Assembly: GCA_921293015.1 (NCBI GenBank)
Contig: OV121084.1
Span: forward strand, 48,519,864-48,583,863
Source of the DNA: Phorcus lineatus
Lineage: Eukaryota; Mollusca; Gastropoda; Trochida; Trochidae
Direction: 5' to 3'
DNA length: 64,000 bases
Shown here: in pieces, positions 45,833 through 56,480 of the stretch
How the letters are laid out: every line of letters begins with the position of its first letter
Numbering within the stretch: the first letter of the stretch is position 1
Notes under the pieces: generated by a model
Seen by the model: only the letters and a program-made list of their open reading frames with translations
What the model was told of the DNA's origin: nothing
Database searches by the model: none
Translations under genes and position numbers: made by a program

Positions 45833-48580
45833 CATGTTTCATGTGTCCAACATAAGTAATTTTCTTTAACCCAAAAAAAGAACACCAACATTTACCAAAT
45901 TTTCTTGCTTACCTGTTTCTTTACTTACTTACCATACTTTACTTATGTAGACTCTTGATGGATCATTTCCAAAGAGATCACTTTCCATGTGTTGATCTAC
46001 AGTGGATGAGAATCCAGCCAGGGATAAGCCAAGGTTCCGTCATGACACCCTTCCTCTCTGCTACATGTTTATCACATTCACTTAGGACTTTTGTGAGCTC
46101 CTGGTACAACATTTGACCTTAAAGAAGTGTCATCGTGGATTTGGATTAGAAACCACTTGTTAAATGGAAAGATTAACTCTGTCATTGTTGTCTCTGATGG
46201 AAGTAAAGTTGAATGTGTTCACTTTCTTTCTGAAACATACTGTCAGAAATTTTGACATAACTTTGCAGGAATTGAAGAGAAATTGAACTTTTATTCATGA
46301 TCAAAATATCAATGTTTTTATCAGAACATACATTTTCAGAAAAATTGATTTCAAATTAAGAACATTTTGAAAAAATAAATTGCATATAGCTACTTAAAAG
46401 AATTAAGTCATTGCAACAACTGACGGAGACCATAGTTTTATTGAAAGATATGTACTAATAATTCTATATGAATAAAAAAAAATCTGGTTGATAATATAAA
46501 AGGTTCTCCTTAAATTATTATTAATAAAAATCGTTGTATTGATTATATACAGCCGAAACAATTGAAAATTATAAACTTTCCACCTTGAAGGTATTTCAGT
46601 TGCTTATATGGATAATTATCCTTGTTTTATAATGTATATGATATGGATTTTCTGAAATCAAAAAAGATAATCCCATACACTTATAAGTCATAATGTGCTA
46701 CTGTGTGAATGAAAGAATCTTGAAGTTCGTTCTCCTGCAACGCTCTGTTACCAGTTGGTGCTGCACATTTCTAGAATGCCACACATGGGAATACCTCCCC
46801 TTCTAGCGAATTAACTTACTAATTTACACGTGATAGCATCTCAAGGGTTATCTCGCAGCATGATAAGGGAGATATTATGAAAGGCCATTAATAAAGGTCA
46901 GAGGTTCTATGACTAGGCAGGTGTCAGGGTTACGTGTTATCACCTCACTGGGGGCTCGTAGTAGACTCACTGACGTAATCTTGCACCCCTACCTTTCCCC
47001 ACCAGCTTCCCCCTAGTCTGCCTTCCACACCCTAAAATAAGATAAGAGCTTTAACAAGTCTATTTGAAGACAACAGGGCTTGATTTAAGGATTCCTGGAA
47101 ATATTGAAATTTCCTTTTAATTTAGTAAAAAAATTATAATTTTAAATTTTATTAGCAAAATTACTTTTCTGAGAAAAAATGTTAGTCTAGTTCTCTTTAA
47201 CTTCAATCAATAGCTTGAACCTCAGAGAATTTTGAAAATAGCTGATTCACCTCATGAAATGAACGATTAAAAATTGATTCCAAAGGGGGAGGAAGGTTGG
47301 ATTTTAACCCCCTGACACCCCCACCCCCAACTGGATCCACCACTGTCTTTATCACCTTAAACCTAAGTGTAAACTATGGGCTTGTAGAAGGTAAACTATT
47401 GTGATGTAATGTTGCAGCTTGACCCATTCCATATTTGTCAACCTCCTGATATTTTACTGTACCCTTGTATACATTCTGCTTGGCAAACTTGTTCAGATTT
47501 ACCTTAGTTAAGGAAATATGTAACTAAAAGTTAACCCTCAGAGCAACTGCCATTTATTGTATTACGACTTCATATCAGCCAATCTGTTATAAACTTGAAC
47601 CAACTCAGTGTTACTTTCACCAAAAGAATTATACATACCCCTTATCCGTTGTCTCCAAGTTTTTCACAGTTTTACCTTATAGTGTAAGTCCTGGACAATG
47701 GCTTTGATGGGGGATAATTGGATAATTTTAAGAACAGCAATGAAATGATGTCCACCCTTTTCAATAGATGAACCATTCCATCCTTTTCAAATTAAATGGA
47801 TCCGCCACTTCAAATTTATCCTTGATTTCCTATTTATTCTCCAAACTTTTCACACATTGTCTACAGACGAGATGTACTGTAGAGAAGGTGGGTCTTAGCT
47901 GGGGAGAATGGCTACATTTATAACCAATGGTTAAAAGGAAATAATGGTATGCATATTGTACATACCAATATTGATTCCTCTTTATTCAAAACTTCATGAT
48001 AATCTCCTCGTTTATTTACAACCTCAATGAAGCCTTTGATGCTCATCAACTCAGTGAATGAAACAACTACATCAACCCATGAACTCACAGCTTCAATGAT
48101 GTTCCAGTTTTCTCAGAGTAAAGATGCCGACACAATATTGCAATAACTTTAACTTCTGTCCATTTGCGGCTCAACCTGAACAAACATCAACAGAGTGGAG
48201 TATCAGTGAAACAGAGGATTAAAGTGATTAGACGCTGATGTAATGTTACATTACCTCATTCACTTCATTTCCTTCTCAGCTTAATGGAATGATATCAACC
48301 TCGGGCTGGCCTGAGTAAACTCTGGGTTTGTCATGAGTAAACATGTCCATGTAATGTTGCATCTTTACATGCTTCTACCCTATCAACCAAACTGTCTCTG
48401 TCTCTGCAATTCTTTGATATCTAGAACTGTCAAGATTACCATTTTACTAGGAGAAACTAATCAATTCCTTTTTGTGTTATTAAGGTTCACATATTCTATG
48501 AAGCTGATGTCCTAGTAGGTATTTGATTTTTGTCTCTTGCTTCCTAAACATGACAAGATTCTTTGGGTTGGAACCCTCCC
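45833..48580. other. noncoding DNA with a more complex patch at 46.7-47.03 kb
   Basis: No gene is supported. From about 46730 to 47030 the sequence is more complex (GTTACGTGTTATCACCTCAC, TCACTGACGTAATC) and ends in a C-rich run. At 47305-47332 there are three C5 tracts (CCCCCTGACACCCCCACCCC). An open frame at 48333-48515 looks random. Confidence 0.5.
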
Positions 48581-49126
48581 TAGTCTTCAAAACTGGATAG
48601 TAGGGGAGAGGACATAGTCTTCAAGACTGGAAAGTAGGGGAGAGGACATAGTCTTCAAGACTGGATAGTAGGGGAGAGGACATAGTCTTAAAGACTGGAT
48701 AGTAGGGGAGGGGACATAGTCTTCAAGACTGGATAGTAGGGGAGAGGACATAGTCTTCAAGACTGGATAGTGGGGGAGGGGACATAGTCTTCAAGACTGG
48801 ATAGTAGGGGAGAGGACATAGTCTTCAAGACTGGATAGTAGGGGAGAGGACATAGTCTTCAAGAGTATATAGTAGGGGAGAGGACATAGTCTTCAAGACT
48901 GGATAGTAGGGGAGAGGACATAGTCTTCAAGAGTATATAGTAGGGGAGAGGACATAGTCTTCAAGACTGGATAGTAGGGGAGAGGACATAGTCTTCAAGA
49001 CTGGATAGTAGGGGAGGGGACATAGTCTTCAAGAGTATATAGTAGGGGAGGGAACATAGTCTTCAAGACAAGATAGAGATGGAGAGCAGAGTGTTCAAGA
49101 CAAGATAGTAAGTGAGGGTCTTGAAG
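48581..49126 (+). repeat. 34-bp minisatellite, about 16 copies, with a 13-bp palindrome per unit
   Basis: The unit is CATAGTCTTCAAGACTGGAT plus AGTAGGGGAGAGGA, with exact 34-bp spacing from 48581. Units 9, 11 and 14 carry AGAGTATATAG in place of AGACTGGATAG; units 4, 6, 13 and 14 carry GAGGG in place of GAGAG. The last two units are diverged (AAGACAAGATAG). In most units AGTCTTCAAGACT is a perfect inverted repeat (6 bp + 1 + 6 bp), and the last part of the array holds GTCTTGAAGAC. The second half (GGGGAGAGGA) is purine-only. There are no unique spacers, so it is not a CRISPR. Interspersed variant units indicate block-wise duplication. Confidence 0.95.
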
Positions 49127-49455
49127 ACAGACATTGTTGATCTCAACACTGCTAGGCTATCATCACCTCCCCATCCCCCTCTGGCCCACTCTGATCAGAT
49201 GCAGACCGATGCATGTTGGAGATGTTCCGACTGTCTTCACACATGTGAGTCTCCCTTTCATGTCCCGGTGTGAAGAGCCCTCTGTTGTCTGCCTCTCAAC
49301 CTCTCATCACCACTGGTCAGTGGTCACTGCCTCGGGCCAGCACTGACCAGTGTATCACCATACACCCCGGTGGTCATCATATGCTCCACTTGTCTAAGCT
49401 TGCTCTTACACCATAGACAGTGTGTGGTCGAGCATGTGCACTGACCACTGGTTGA
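49127..49455. promoter_or_regulatory. G+C-richer block with TGACCA/TGGTCA sites and 12-bp inverted repeat
   Basis: CACTGGTCAGTG (49311-49322) and CACTGACCAGTG (49341-49352) form a perfect 12-bp inverted repeat with an 18-base spacer. TGGTCA or TGACCA occurs five times between about 49314 and 49450. The block follows directly after the 34-bp minisatellite and is among the most G+C-rich in the window (ATGCAGACCGATGCATG, GTCCCGGTGTG, ACACCCCGGTGG). A 70-codon open frame spans part of it without a recognisable motif. It may be a regulatory element; TGACCA resembles a nuclear-receptor half site (TGACC[T/C]) imperfectly. Confidence 0.35.
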
Positions 49456-51189
49456 AAAGAATTAAATATTTCATTTTGGACTGAGCAACAGTTTTATGTG
49501 GGAGGAAATTTTCCAGTTGAAGATGTATTGAATATTTCAATTTGCAGATGATTAAGTCAGTAATGTTAAAATTGAAAGATGTCTGGGAAATTTTATGATA
49601 TGAAGTATTTCTTTGATGAAAGTGTGTGTAGAAAATCTCTTGGAAATCTATGACATTTATATCATATTTCATAAATATCTTTCATTGTGATTTAACATTT
49701 AAAATCAAGTTTTATTTGAAAATATTAAATAAATCCTGTAAGTATTGAATAGGAACTAAAAGAATCCTTCATAAAATATTTTTCGACAGAAAAAGGGATC
49801 AAAGTTCTATCGGTTCGACATCTTGTTTATTTGTATTACATGCTAAAAGGTTGTACTTTTACTTATTTAACAATCCAGTAAAGATTAGATATAAGTCTTC
49901 ATGATTATCCCAAAAATAATCAGTAATGCCTTATCATACCATAGTAAGGATTTTAATTTAAGTAAAGTTAAAAGTAATATTTTTCAAGTGGATTGAGAAA
50001 TAAGTATGGATCAATGACTTAATATCAAAACTGTAATGTCCCATCAATTTTTTTCACAACAAATTCCTTGTTGGAACCCTTTCTTTAACAGTTTGATAGG
50101 CCTAACTTCTGTGGCATTGTAAAATCATATTGAATAACATTGCATCTTGGTAAATGTGACTAGAAGCATGAAGTAAGAACAGTGTTTCATGCATTATTTC
50201 TATCTGGACAGTGGTCAAAGAGCTTGTGTGGGCAACTGCCAGTATCATGTCATCCATTGGTCAGTCTGTCAGTCTGTCCAGGCCGCTGGCTACTCTTGTT
50301 ATGTTGAATCACCAACACATGCTGGACACAGACAGGGGGATCTCCTACTTCCTGTTGTTTTAACTCTTACTGCTGGGATGTGGTCATCTCTGTTTACTAT
50401 CAAGTGATGTCACCTGTCTTTGATTTCAAGTGTCATCATCGATGTTTAGCCTTCAAGTGCAGTCATCTGTTCCTAGTCTTGAAATGTCATCATCTGTGTT
50501 TAGTCTCTCCTATGATGTCATATATGTTTACTCTCTGCTGACATCTTCACTCACATTTTATTCATCACACTAAGGTTACCTTAGTGACAGACAATCACCT
50601 AATGCTTAATGATGTCATTCTGAATATATTTATCAAGCTCTATATGATGGCATGCTGTAGTGTTTATTCAGTAGTCTGTTTGAAGTAATTCTGCTGTGTT
50701 TGTTATCTCTGCTCTTTGTTTTTATCTGTACACAATGTAAGATCGTACTGTACTAATAAATGTCTTCAATTTTGGGGTTTTATCCTTCTCTATAATCACT
50801 CAAGCTGAGTGTTGTCATATATATATATGGTGTCATCATATTAATATGCCTTTCTCTGTTTGTCTGTAAAATATTTTCTTGTTTCCATGGTGATATGTTC
50901 TGGCGCTATAAAATATTCTATTCTGATATTTTATTTTGTAAAACATTTTAATATATTGATTCAGTGAAATTATTTTGAAATTACAGTACTTCAAATGTTT
51001 TTTTTATAAATTTCTTTGATTGAACCCAAGTATCATATCAATATCTGACAATATAAATGACAAGTAGTAATAAAAATTTACCAACAGCAGCTATGTACTG
51101 CCTCTATGATTTTAACAACTAATGACTCCCATGCTTAATGTTATAATCTCTGGGTATTTCAGTCAATAAAACCCATGTCCACCAGATAA
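49456..51189. other. noncoding DNA, nothing recognised
   Basis: No gene is supported. GGTCAGTCTGTCAGTCTGTC (near 50260) is a small direct repeat, and 50430-50540 contains recurring TGTCATCATC/TGTTTAGTC strings suggestive of a decayed tandem repeat. A short (AT)n run lies at 50818-50828. Confidence 0.5.
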
Positions 51190-51790
51190 CTGAACCAATA
51201 AACCCTACCAGTGCCACTTTCCTATAGAGATGGTGACTTTTCATGCCCATAGAAGGGTAGGGGTTAAACATTATTGCTCTTGTCACACCTGTGTTACTAA
51301 TGTGTTGATTACTAATGGTTGCCCATTACAAGGATTCGAACAAGAGACTGACCAACCCCCATACATTTACACATGTTTTAACTGCCCCCAACAATTTTAC
51401 AGACCAGTATCCAACATTACCACCCCCTCAGTCTATTTGCCATTACAATGTAACTACTACCCCAGAACAATCCACTGACTGCTACCCCATCTACCACCCC
51501 CTCCCCTTACCCTATTGGCTTTTACAATTTAACCCCTCCCAAGTTTCCTATTATAATTTTACATGCACTATTCCGCACCCTATCCTCCATTATCATTTGA
51601 AATCCCCACCCCTATTGCAATTTAATGTCAAAACAGGTGAAGTTCCTTTTCCCATTACTGTTGTAGACACATAATTGATTGTCCACCCCTACCCCCCTCA
51701 AGCCTGATTATTTGAGGTCTTAGAAGCCCCCATTAATGCCTTACTGACCCCCACCCCAAACAAATGTGTCCATTATGTTACAAAACATTA
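51190..51790 (+). other. C-rich, G-poor strand-asymmetric tract, part 1
   Basis: The plus strand is strongly C-over-G biased, with recurring CCATTACAATTTAACC-like strings separated by CCACCCCC runs (for example GCCATTACAATGTAACTACT, CTTTTACAATTTAACCCCTC, TATTGCAATTTAATG). This suggests a very decayed tandem repeat. The 82- and 119-codon open frames here result from low G and are not genes; their translations are proline/threonine/tyrosine-rich. Confidence 0.5.
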
Positions 51791-52079
51791 AGCTTATTGA
51801 CCAGTTGTATAGAGCTTGTTTCTGTTTTTGTTTGTTCTTTCTGAGAAATATGTCTGCACAAACCAACTTTTTGGGATACAAAGGAATTCTTATGCTCATT
51901 GACTAACTAAAGTAAAAAATATTATAACACCGCTGCATGTATGACATCACAATTGTTTGCAGCTGCGATGCCACAATGTTTTTATTCCACGTTTTATACC
52001 AAATCAGTATCTTATTCATTATCATAAATTGTATTACACATAAAATCATTTAGTATACTCTATTTCTACCCGTACTCTG

Positions 52080-52790
52080 CATGCAAACTCTCCTTATACA
52101 GATGACCAACCCCCCAGCTTTCCGCCTGCACTGCCCATTGTACCTGAAGAATAGCCACTACCTGTCACCTTGAGGAACACCTAGCTTTGTCCATTAGTGT
52201 CATATTAATGGTCACTCTGACCCTAGATGACCCTCAACCACTCCCCCTGCACACCCACATGAGACATCCCCACCCCCTCAGACACCCAGGAGAATAGTCA
52301 TCTAACCTTTAACACACCAGACATAAGATCTCTATCTCCCCCCCTCCTCCCCCCACCAAACCATACCATATCATCAGATAGAAGGATTAAGCCCACCCTT
52401 TCCTTGAATGTCACCACCCTTTCAGAATAAAGCATAAAGATCCCCCACCCCATGGTTGTTTACAGTCCCTAGTCACAAGCTGATGAAGATGTCCATACAT
52501 GAGTCTCCCTACCATTAGACATTCTTTCTACATTCAGAAACTTAAAACAAAGGTACCAGCCCCTTAGTTCTCACATACCTCAATAATGACCCCTCTCCCA
52601 ATAAGGTGCCCTCTTACTGCCCAAAGAAGATTTACACACAAGAGTCTCCATCTATCTTTGACAAGTTTCAACCTTCAAACACCAGAATCATCCACCTCCT
52701 TCCCTCTCCACCCCTCCCCCTCCCCATTCTCACTCACGTCAATAATGCTTCCTTCCCCCCCCCCCGTCTTACACCCTCTGACCACTTGAT
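52080..52790 (+). other. C-rich, G-poor strand-asymmetric tract, part 2
   Basis: C-runs are frequent on the plus strand (CCCCCCCTCCTCCCCCC near 52338, CCACCCCTCCCCCTCCCC near 52707, a C11 run at 52755-52765). G is scarce. On the minus strand the clustered G-runs come close to satisfying quadruplex rules. Overlapping 65-67-codon open frames at 52586-52803 are by-products of this bias. Confidence 0.6.
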
Positions 52791-53959
52791 ATTCATTGAG
52801 TAGACAGGGGTGGGGATATAGCAAAAGATATGCATTCAATCACTACGAACCATTATGCTAAGTATCCTTAAAAATAATAGCCCATCTTGAATATCCTTTC
52901 TTAAATGAGTCACCATTATCTGAACTGTCAAAATGATGAGTTAATAGAAATGCCAGAACCTAATATGAATATCTTGAGTTGGACTATTTTTTGTGTTAAA
53001 TCTGTAATGGTTAAAGAAACAAGGAGTCCCCACCACTATAATTAGATAACAATGATTGGTGGCTCTTGCTAGATACTGTTTCAATATTTGGCCGCAGCAG
53101 CTTACCTTCCCCAGTCTTTTTAAAACTGAAGATTTCAAAAAAATCCTGACTGATCTATGCCAAGCAGAGTCCTGAATACCAGAGAACAGATAGTGCTATA
53201 GAGTTACAACTGACCATCATGTTACAGTTTGTTTTTTGACGCAGTGTCCAGTTATCCTTACTTTCTCTTCATAATTGCCGCATATTAAAGTGACAGTTCT
53301 ATCAGGTTTGAAAGGTAGTTGCCATTGTGTTTATTGACATTAAACAAGATAAGAAAACACAATGTTGTTCCTTATTTTGCAACTTAGTAGTGAAAATTAT
53401 GGGTATCAATGGAATATCCACATATACTCAAATAGTCTTGACCATCAATACCAAAGTAACAAACTTCAAGTTGATTGTAAAATTCTTATTAATTAATTAC
53501 ATGTATGTATTAACAGGAATGTCCCAATAAATTTTATTTCCCAAAAAATATACCTATTTTATACAAAAAGATGTTTCCAAGAATCACTTACAAGGTAAAA
53601 GTATATTCGAGCAAAGGTTTTAGAATTAATAGTTAATAATACCTTTTATCCTGGACTTTCATCATATTTAGTAACACTAGACATAGTACATTCAGCTTTC
53701 CAAAGAGCATTTAGATGACAATCTCTTATCAGTGCCATGCCAAATCATGAAGTTTCTGTTCACCTGAGAATTAAAGACTTGTAGTTCTTGCTGTTCCAGT
53801 TTTCTATGGGTATTTCACCATTTTATCATGTTGTATACCATTGGTCTTTCAGGTACTAAATAAAATACTTTCATAAAGGACATTGAGTTTTGGCTGATGT
53901 AAAAAAAAAGATACAAATTACATTTGACCAAAATCTATCACTTGTATATATGTACTTAC
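52791..53959. other. AT-rich noncoding DNA, nothing recognised
   Basis: No gene or repeat is supported in this stretch. Confidence 0.6.
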
Positions 53960-54490
53960 TTTTTACTTAAACAGGTTTTTCAGGTAACAGGTATTTGGTC
54001 CATTACCAAAATGTTTCAAAAATACATTATGTAGTCAAGCAACAGTTATAAGTTACCTTAATGGAACAATCATTTAAAGCAATATTCAGTAACAGTAACT
54101 TACATTCCAAAGTGTGTTCTTGTCAGGTGTATTACGTGATCTTACCTGTCCCTCGTTAGGGTAACTCTTGGCATCCCTTTAGATGTATTGAATACATGAT
54201 GTTCTCAATGAACAAAGAATCACAGTTCACCACAACGCAGCATGTTCAATAACTCTTACCTAACTATTCACTGGGTGATTTTGTCAAGTTTACTACTTGG
54301 TTTTACCTGTCGCTAATTAGGGTAAATCTTGGCATCTTGGTATTGAATACATGATGTTATCAAAGAACAAAATGTTACATTTCACCATAATACAGTATGT
54401 TCAGTAACCCTAACCTTACATTCAAATGGGTTATTGTATCAGGTGTATTACTTGTTCTTACCTGTCCCTAATTAAGGTAACCCCTTCCAC
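53960..54490 (+). repeat. diverged tandem repeat, period ~155-161 bp, 2.5-3 copies
   Basis: GTCAGGTGTATTACGTGATC, TTACCTGTCCCTCGTTAGGG and TAACTCTTGGCATC from about 54122 recur at 54283 (GTCAAGTTTACTACTTGG, TTACCTGTCGCTAATTAGGG, TAAATCTTGGCATC) and again at 54438 (ATCAGGTGTATTACTTG, TTACCTGTCCCTAATTAAGG). TTGAATACATGATGTT and a CAGTATGTTCAGTAACCCTA-like block lie in each complete unit. A partial copy extends left to about 53960 (CAATATTCAGTAACAGTAAC). There is no open frame. Confidence 0.8.
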
Positions 54491-56209
54491 TTAAGTCCCT
54501 CATCGCCACCTTCATGCAGAGAAGTGCTTTTGTCACACCTGTAATATTGCATCACTCAGAGGATCCCCATATACTACTCACCTGAGATTACAATCATATC
54601 TCCTTGGCTATCTAACTGTCCTCGTTAGGAACTTGTTCAATACACACTTGTAAAGTCTGTGCCCTGTTTATTGCTGTATGTAATTACCTTTAGCAAATTG
54701 AATAACTACAGATTCTCTGGCTTATTGATTAAGAGATTAGATGAAATAAAGGAAAGGAAGACTCGAGTTTATTGCTGGTATTTTGCAACATCTCTGTTCA
54801 CTTTAAGGTACATTAGATGATGTAAATTGGTTTATGATTTGTTCATCTTTTATAGTGTTAACCTTTCACAAAGTGTACAGATAATTATATCTTTAAATGA
54901 TAAACAATACACTTAAACACAATATTGTGTAACAGTGTTATGTAATTAAGTCGAAATGAAATTTCATACATCAAGATGACAATGAATGAAAAAGTAAAGA
55001 AATATTCAACATGGTAAAACTATCATAAATCATGCTTTTTTAACTTGATTTCAAATAAAATTATTCTAGGTATCTATACATTAACTTTTAAAGCAAAAGC
55101 ATTGTTCAACATGGTAAAGTATATTTATCCAGAATTCTTAGATTCTTTGGAACCTGAGAGAACGCCAAACCAGACCAAAGTGGAGCAGAGAACAGAAGGG
55201 TCTGGTTTCAAGAATCTTGCTTAATCAAATGAGATTCTTATCTTCATGAAAGGTCTAGACTAGTTTATTACTTTACTTAATCTATCTTTATATCAGTATC
55301 GGTTAGTTTGACAACATGCAGTTTTTATCATGTTGGAATTATTCATAGTTTTGTGTTTCTATAAGATTTTATCTAGTTAATTTATTTGTAAGGAATTTTG
55401 AACAGTTTGATGTTGATTGTTTTTAATAAATTCACTATGTACTTCATCTTGCTCAGATATTTATAAAATTACTGATTGAATAAGAGTGTGCATTGTTTTT
55501 TTTTGTTTTCTTAGTTTTTATTTGTCATATCCATTATGATAAAGTTGTCAAAAAATTATGTTGAAGTTTGATAATTAATGTACTTAATGATATGTTCCAA
55601 AATCTTTCTTCAATCCAAATCTGTAATTCATTTGAATGGTTGTAAGTGATATTTTGATCTTATAATCAAAGCAGAATAAATTGAATTGTCATAATGATAA
55701 TATAAGGGAATAGGGCTACTAACATGACAACAACAAATAATTTTGACTAAAGAAAGTTTTTCTCTCATGATGAAATATATATCAAACAAAATCTAACTTT
55801 TTATTAAAACTACTTCCACCTTTAAGATCATTTCCGTGTGAACAGTGATGGAAAATTCCTCCTGGAGGAAGGTCAACAAACAATAAAATCACAAATAAAC
55901 ATAAAAATTGTGTATACATTGGCCTTAGGCTTCAGACAGCACTGGCTAGATTGCAATCTGAATTTATAAAGCAATTTGTTTTCCTTCTCCCCAGGCCATT
56001 AAGAAGAGAGGAGGGGGATTCAACAAGACTGTGAAACCCATCTCAAATGAGCCATACATATTTCATTGTTAGATTGTAGGTGTTCTTAGATTTATTTTTC
56101 TATCCCAGGATGACGGTCAGTCTGGACTGGCCTTGGGTCAAGAAGGAGTGGACGTTTATGTCTAGGGGAGATCCATGTTTGATAGAGACTGGGATTGAGT
56201 CAACAGTGA
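54491..56209. other. AT-rich noncoding DNA, nothing recognised
   Basis: No gene is supported. A CTGTCCTCGTTAGGAAC string near 54617 may be a further decayed piece of the adjacent tandem repeat. Confidence 0.55.
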
Positions 56210-56239
56210 AATAGACACCAAGTAAATATCATTGGATAA

Positions 56240-56480
56240 CATTTGCAGTAGATGTTATCAATATGATAACATAGGAACTATGACCATTTCAGGAGTCTTT
56301 CAGCATCAAAATTGACACTGAATGATTTGAATGGTGACATTGCCATTTTATTTAAATACATAAGAATCTTGTCTATTTAAAGTGATTATAAAGTTAATCT
56401 TCGAACATCTTTAATTGATGTTATCAATTTAAAATATAAGAATCATGATCATTTTAAGTGATGATAAAGTGGATCTTTGA
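56240..56480 (+). repeat. weak tandem repeat, period ~76-83 bp
   Basis: AGATGTTATCAATATGATAA...GGAACTATGACCATTTCAGG, ...TAAGAATCTTGTCTATTTAAAGTGATTATAAAG and GATGTTATCAATTTAAAATA...TAAGAATCATGATCATTTTAAGTGATGATAAAG share blocks at spacings near 76 and 166 bp. The copies are diverged, so this is a moderate-confidence call. Confidence 0.5.

Noticed and set aside
48581-49126. Regularly spaced 34-bp repeat resembling a CRISPR array
   Set aside because: The repeats are contiguous, with no unique spacers, and the window is eukaryotic in character.
51230-51674. 82- and 119-codon proline/threonine-rich open frames
   Set aside because: They arise from low G content in a C-rich tract, which removes stop codons. 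Two frames are open at once.
54122-54490. TTAGGG strings suggesting interstitial telomere repeats
   Set aside because: They occur once per ~158-bp unit and are not tandem hexamers.
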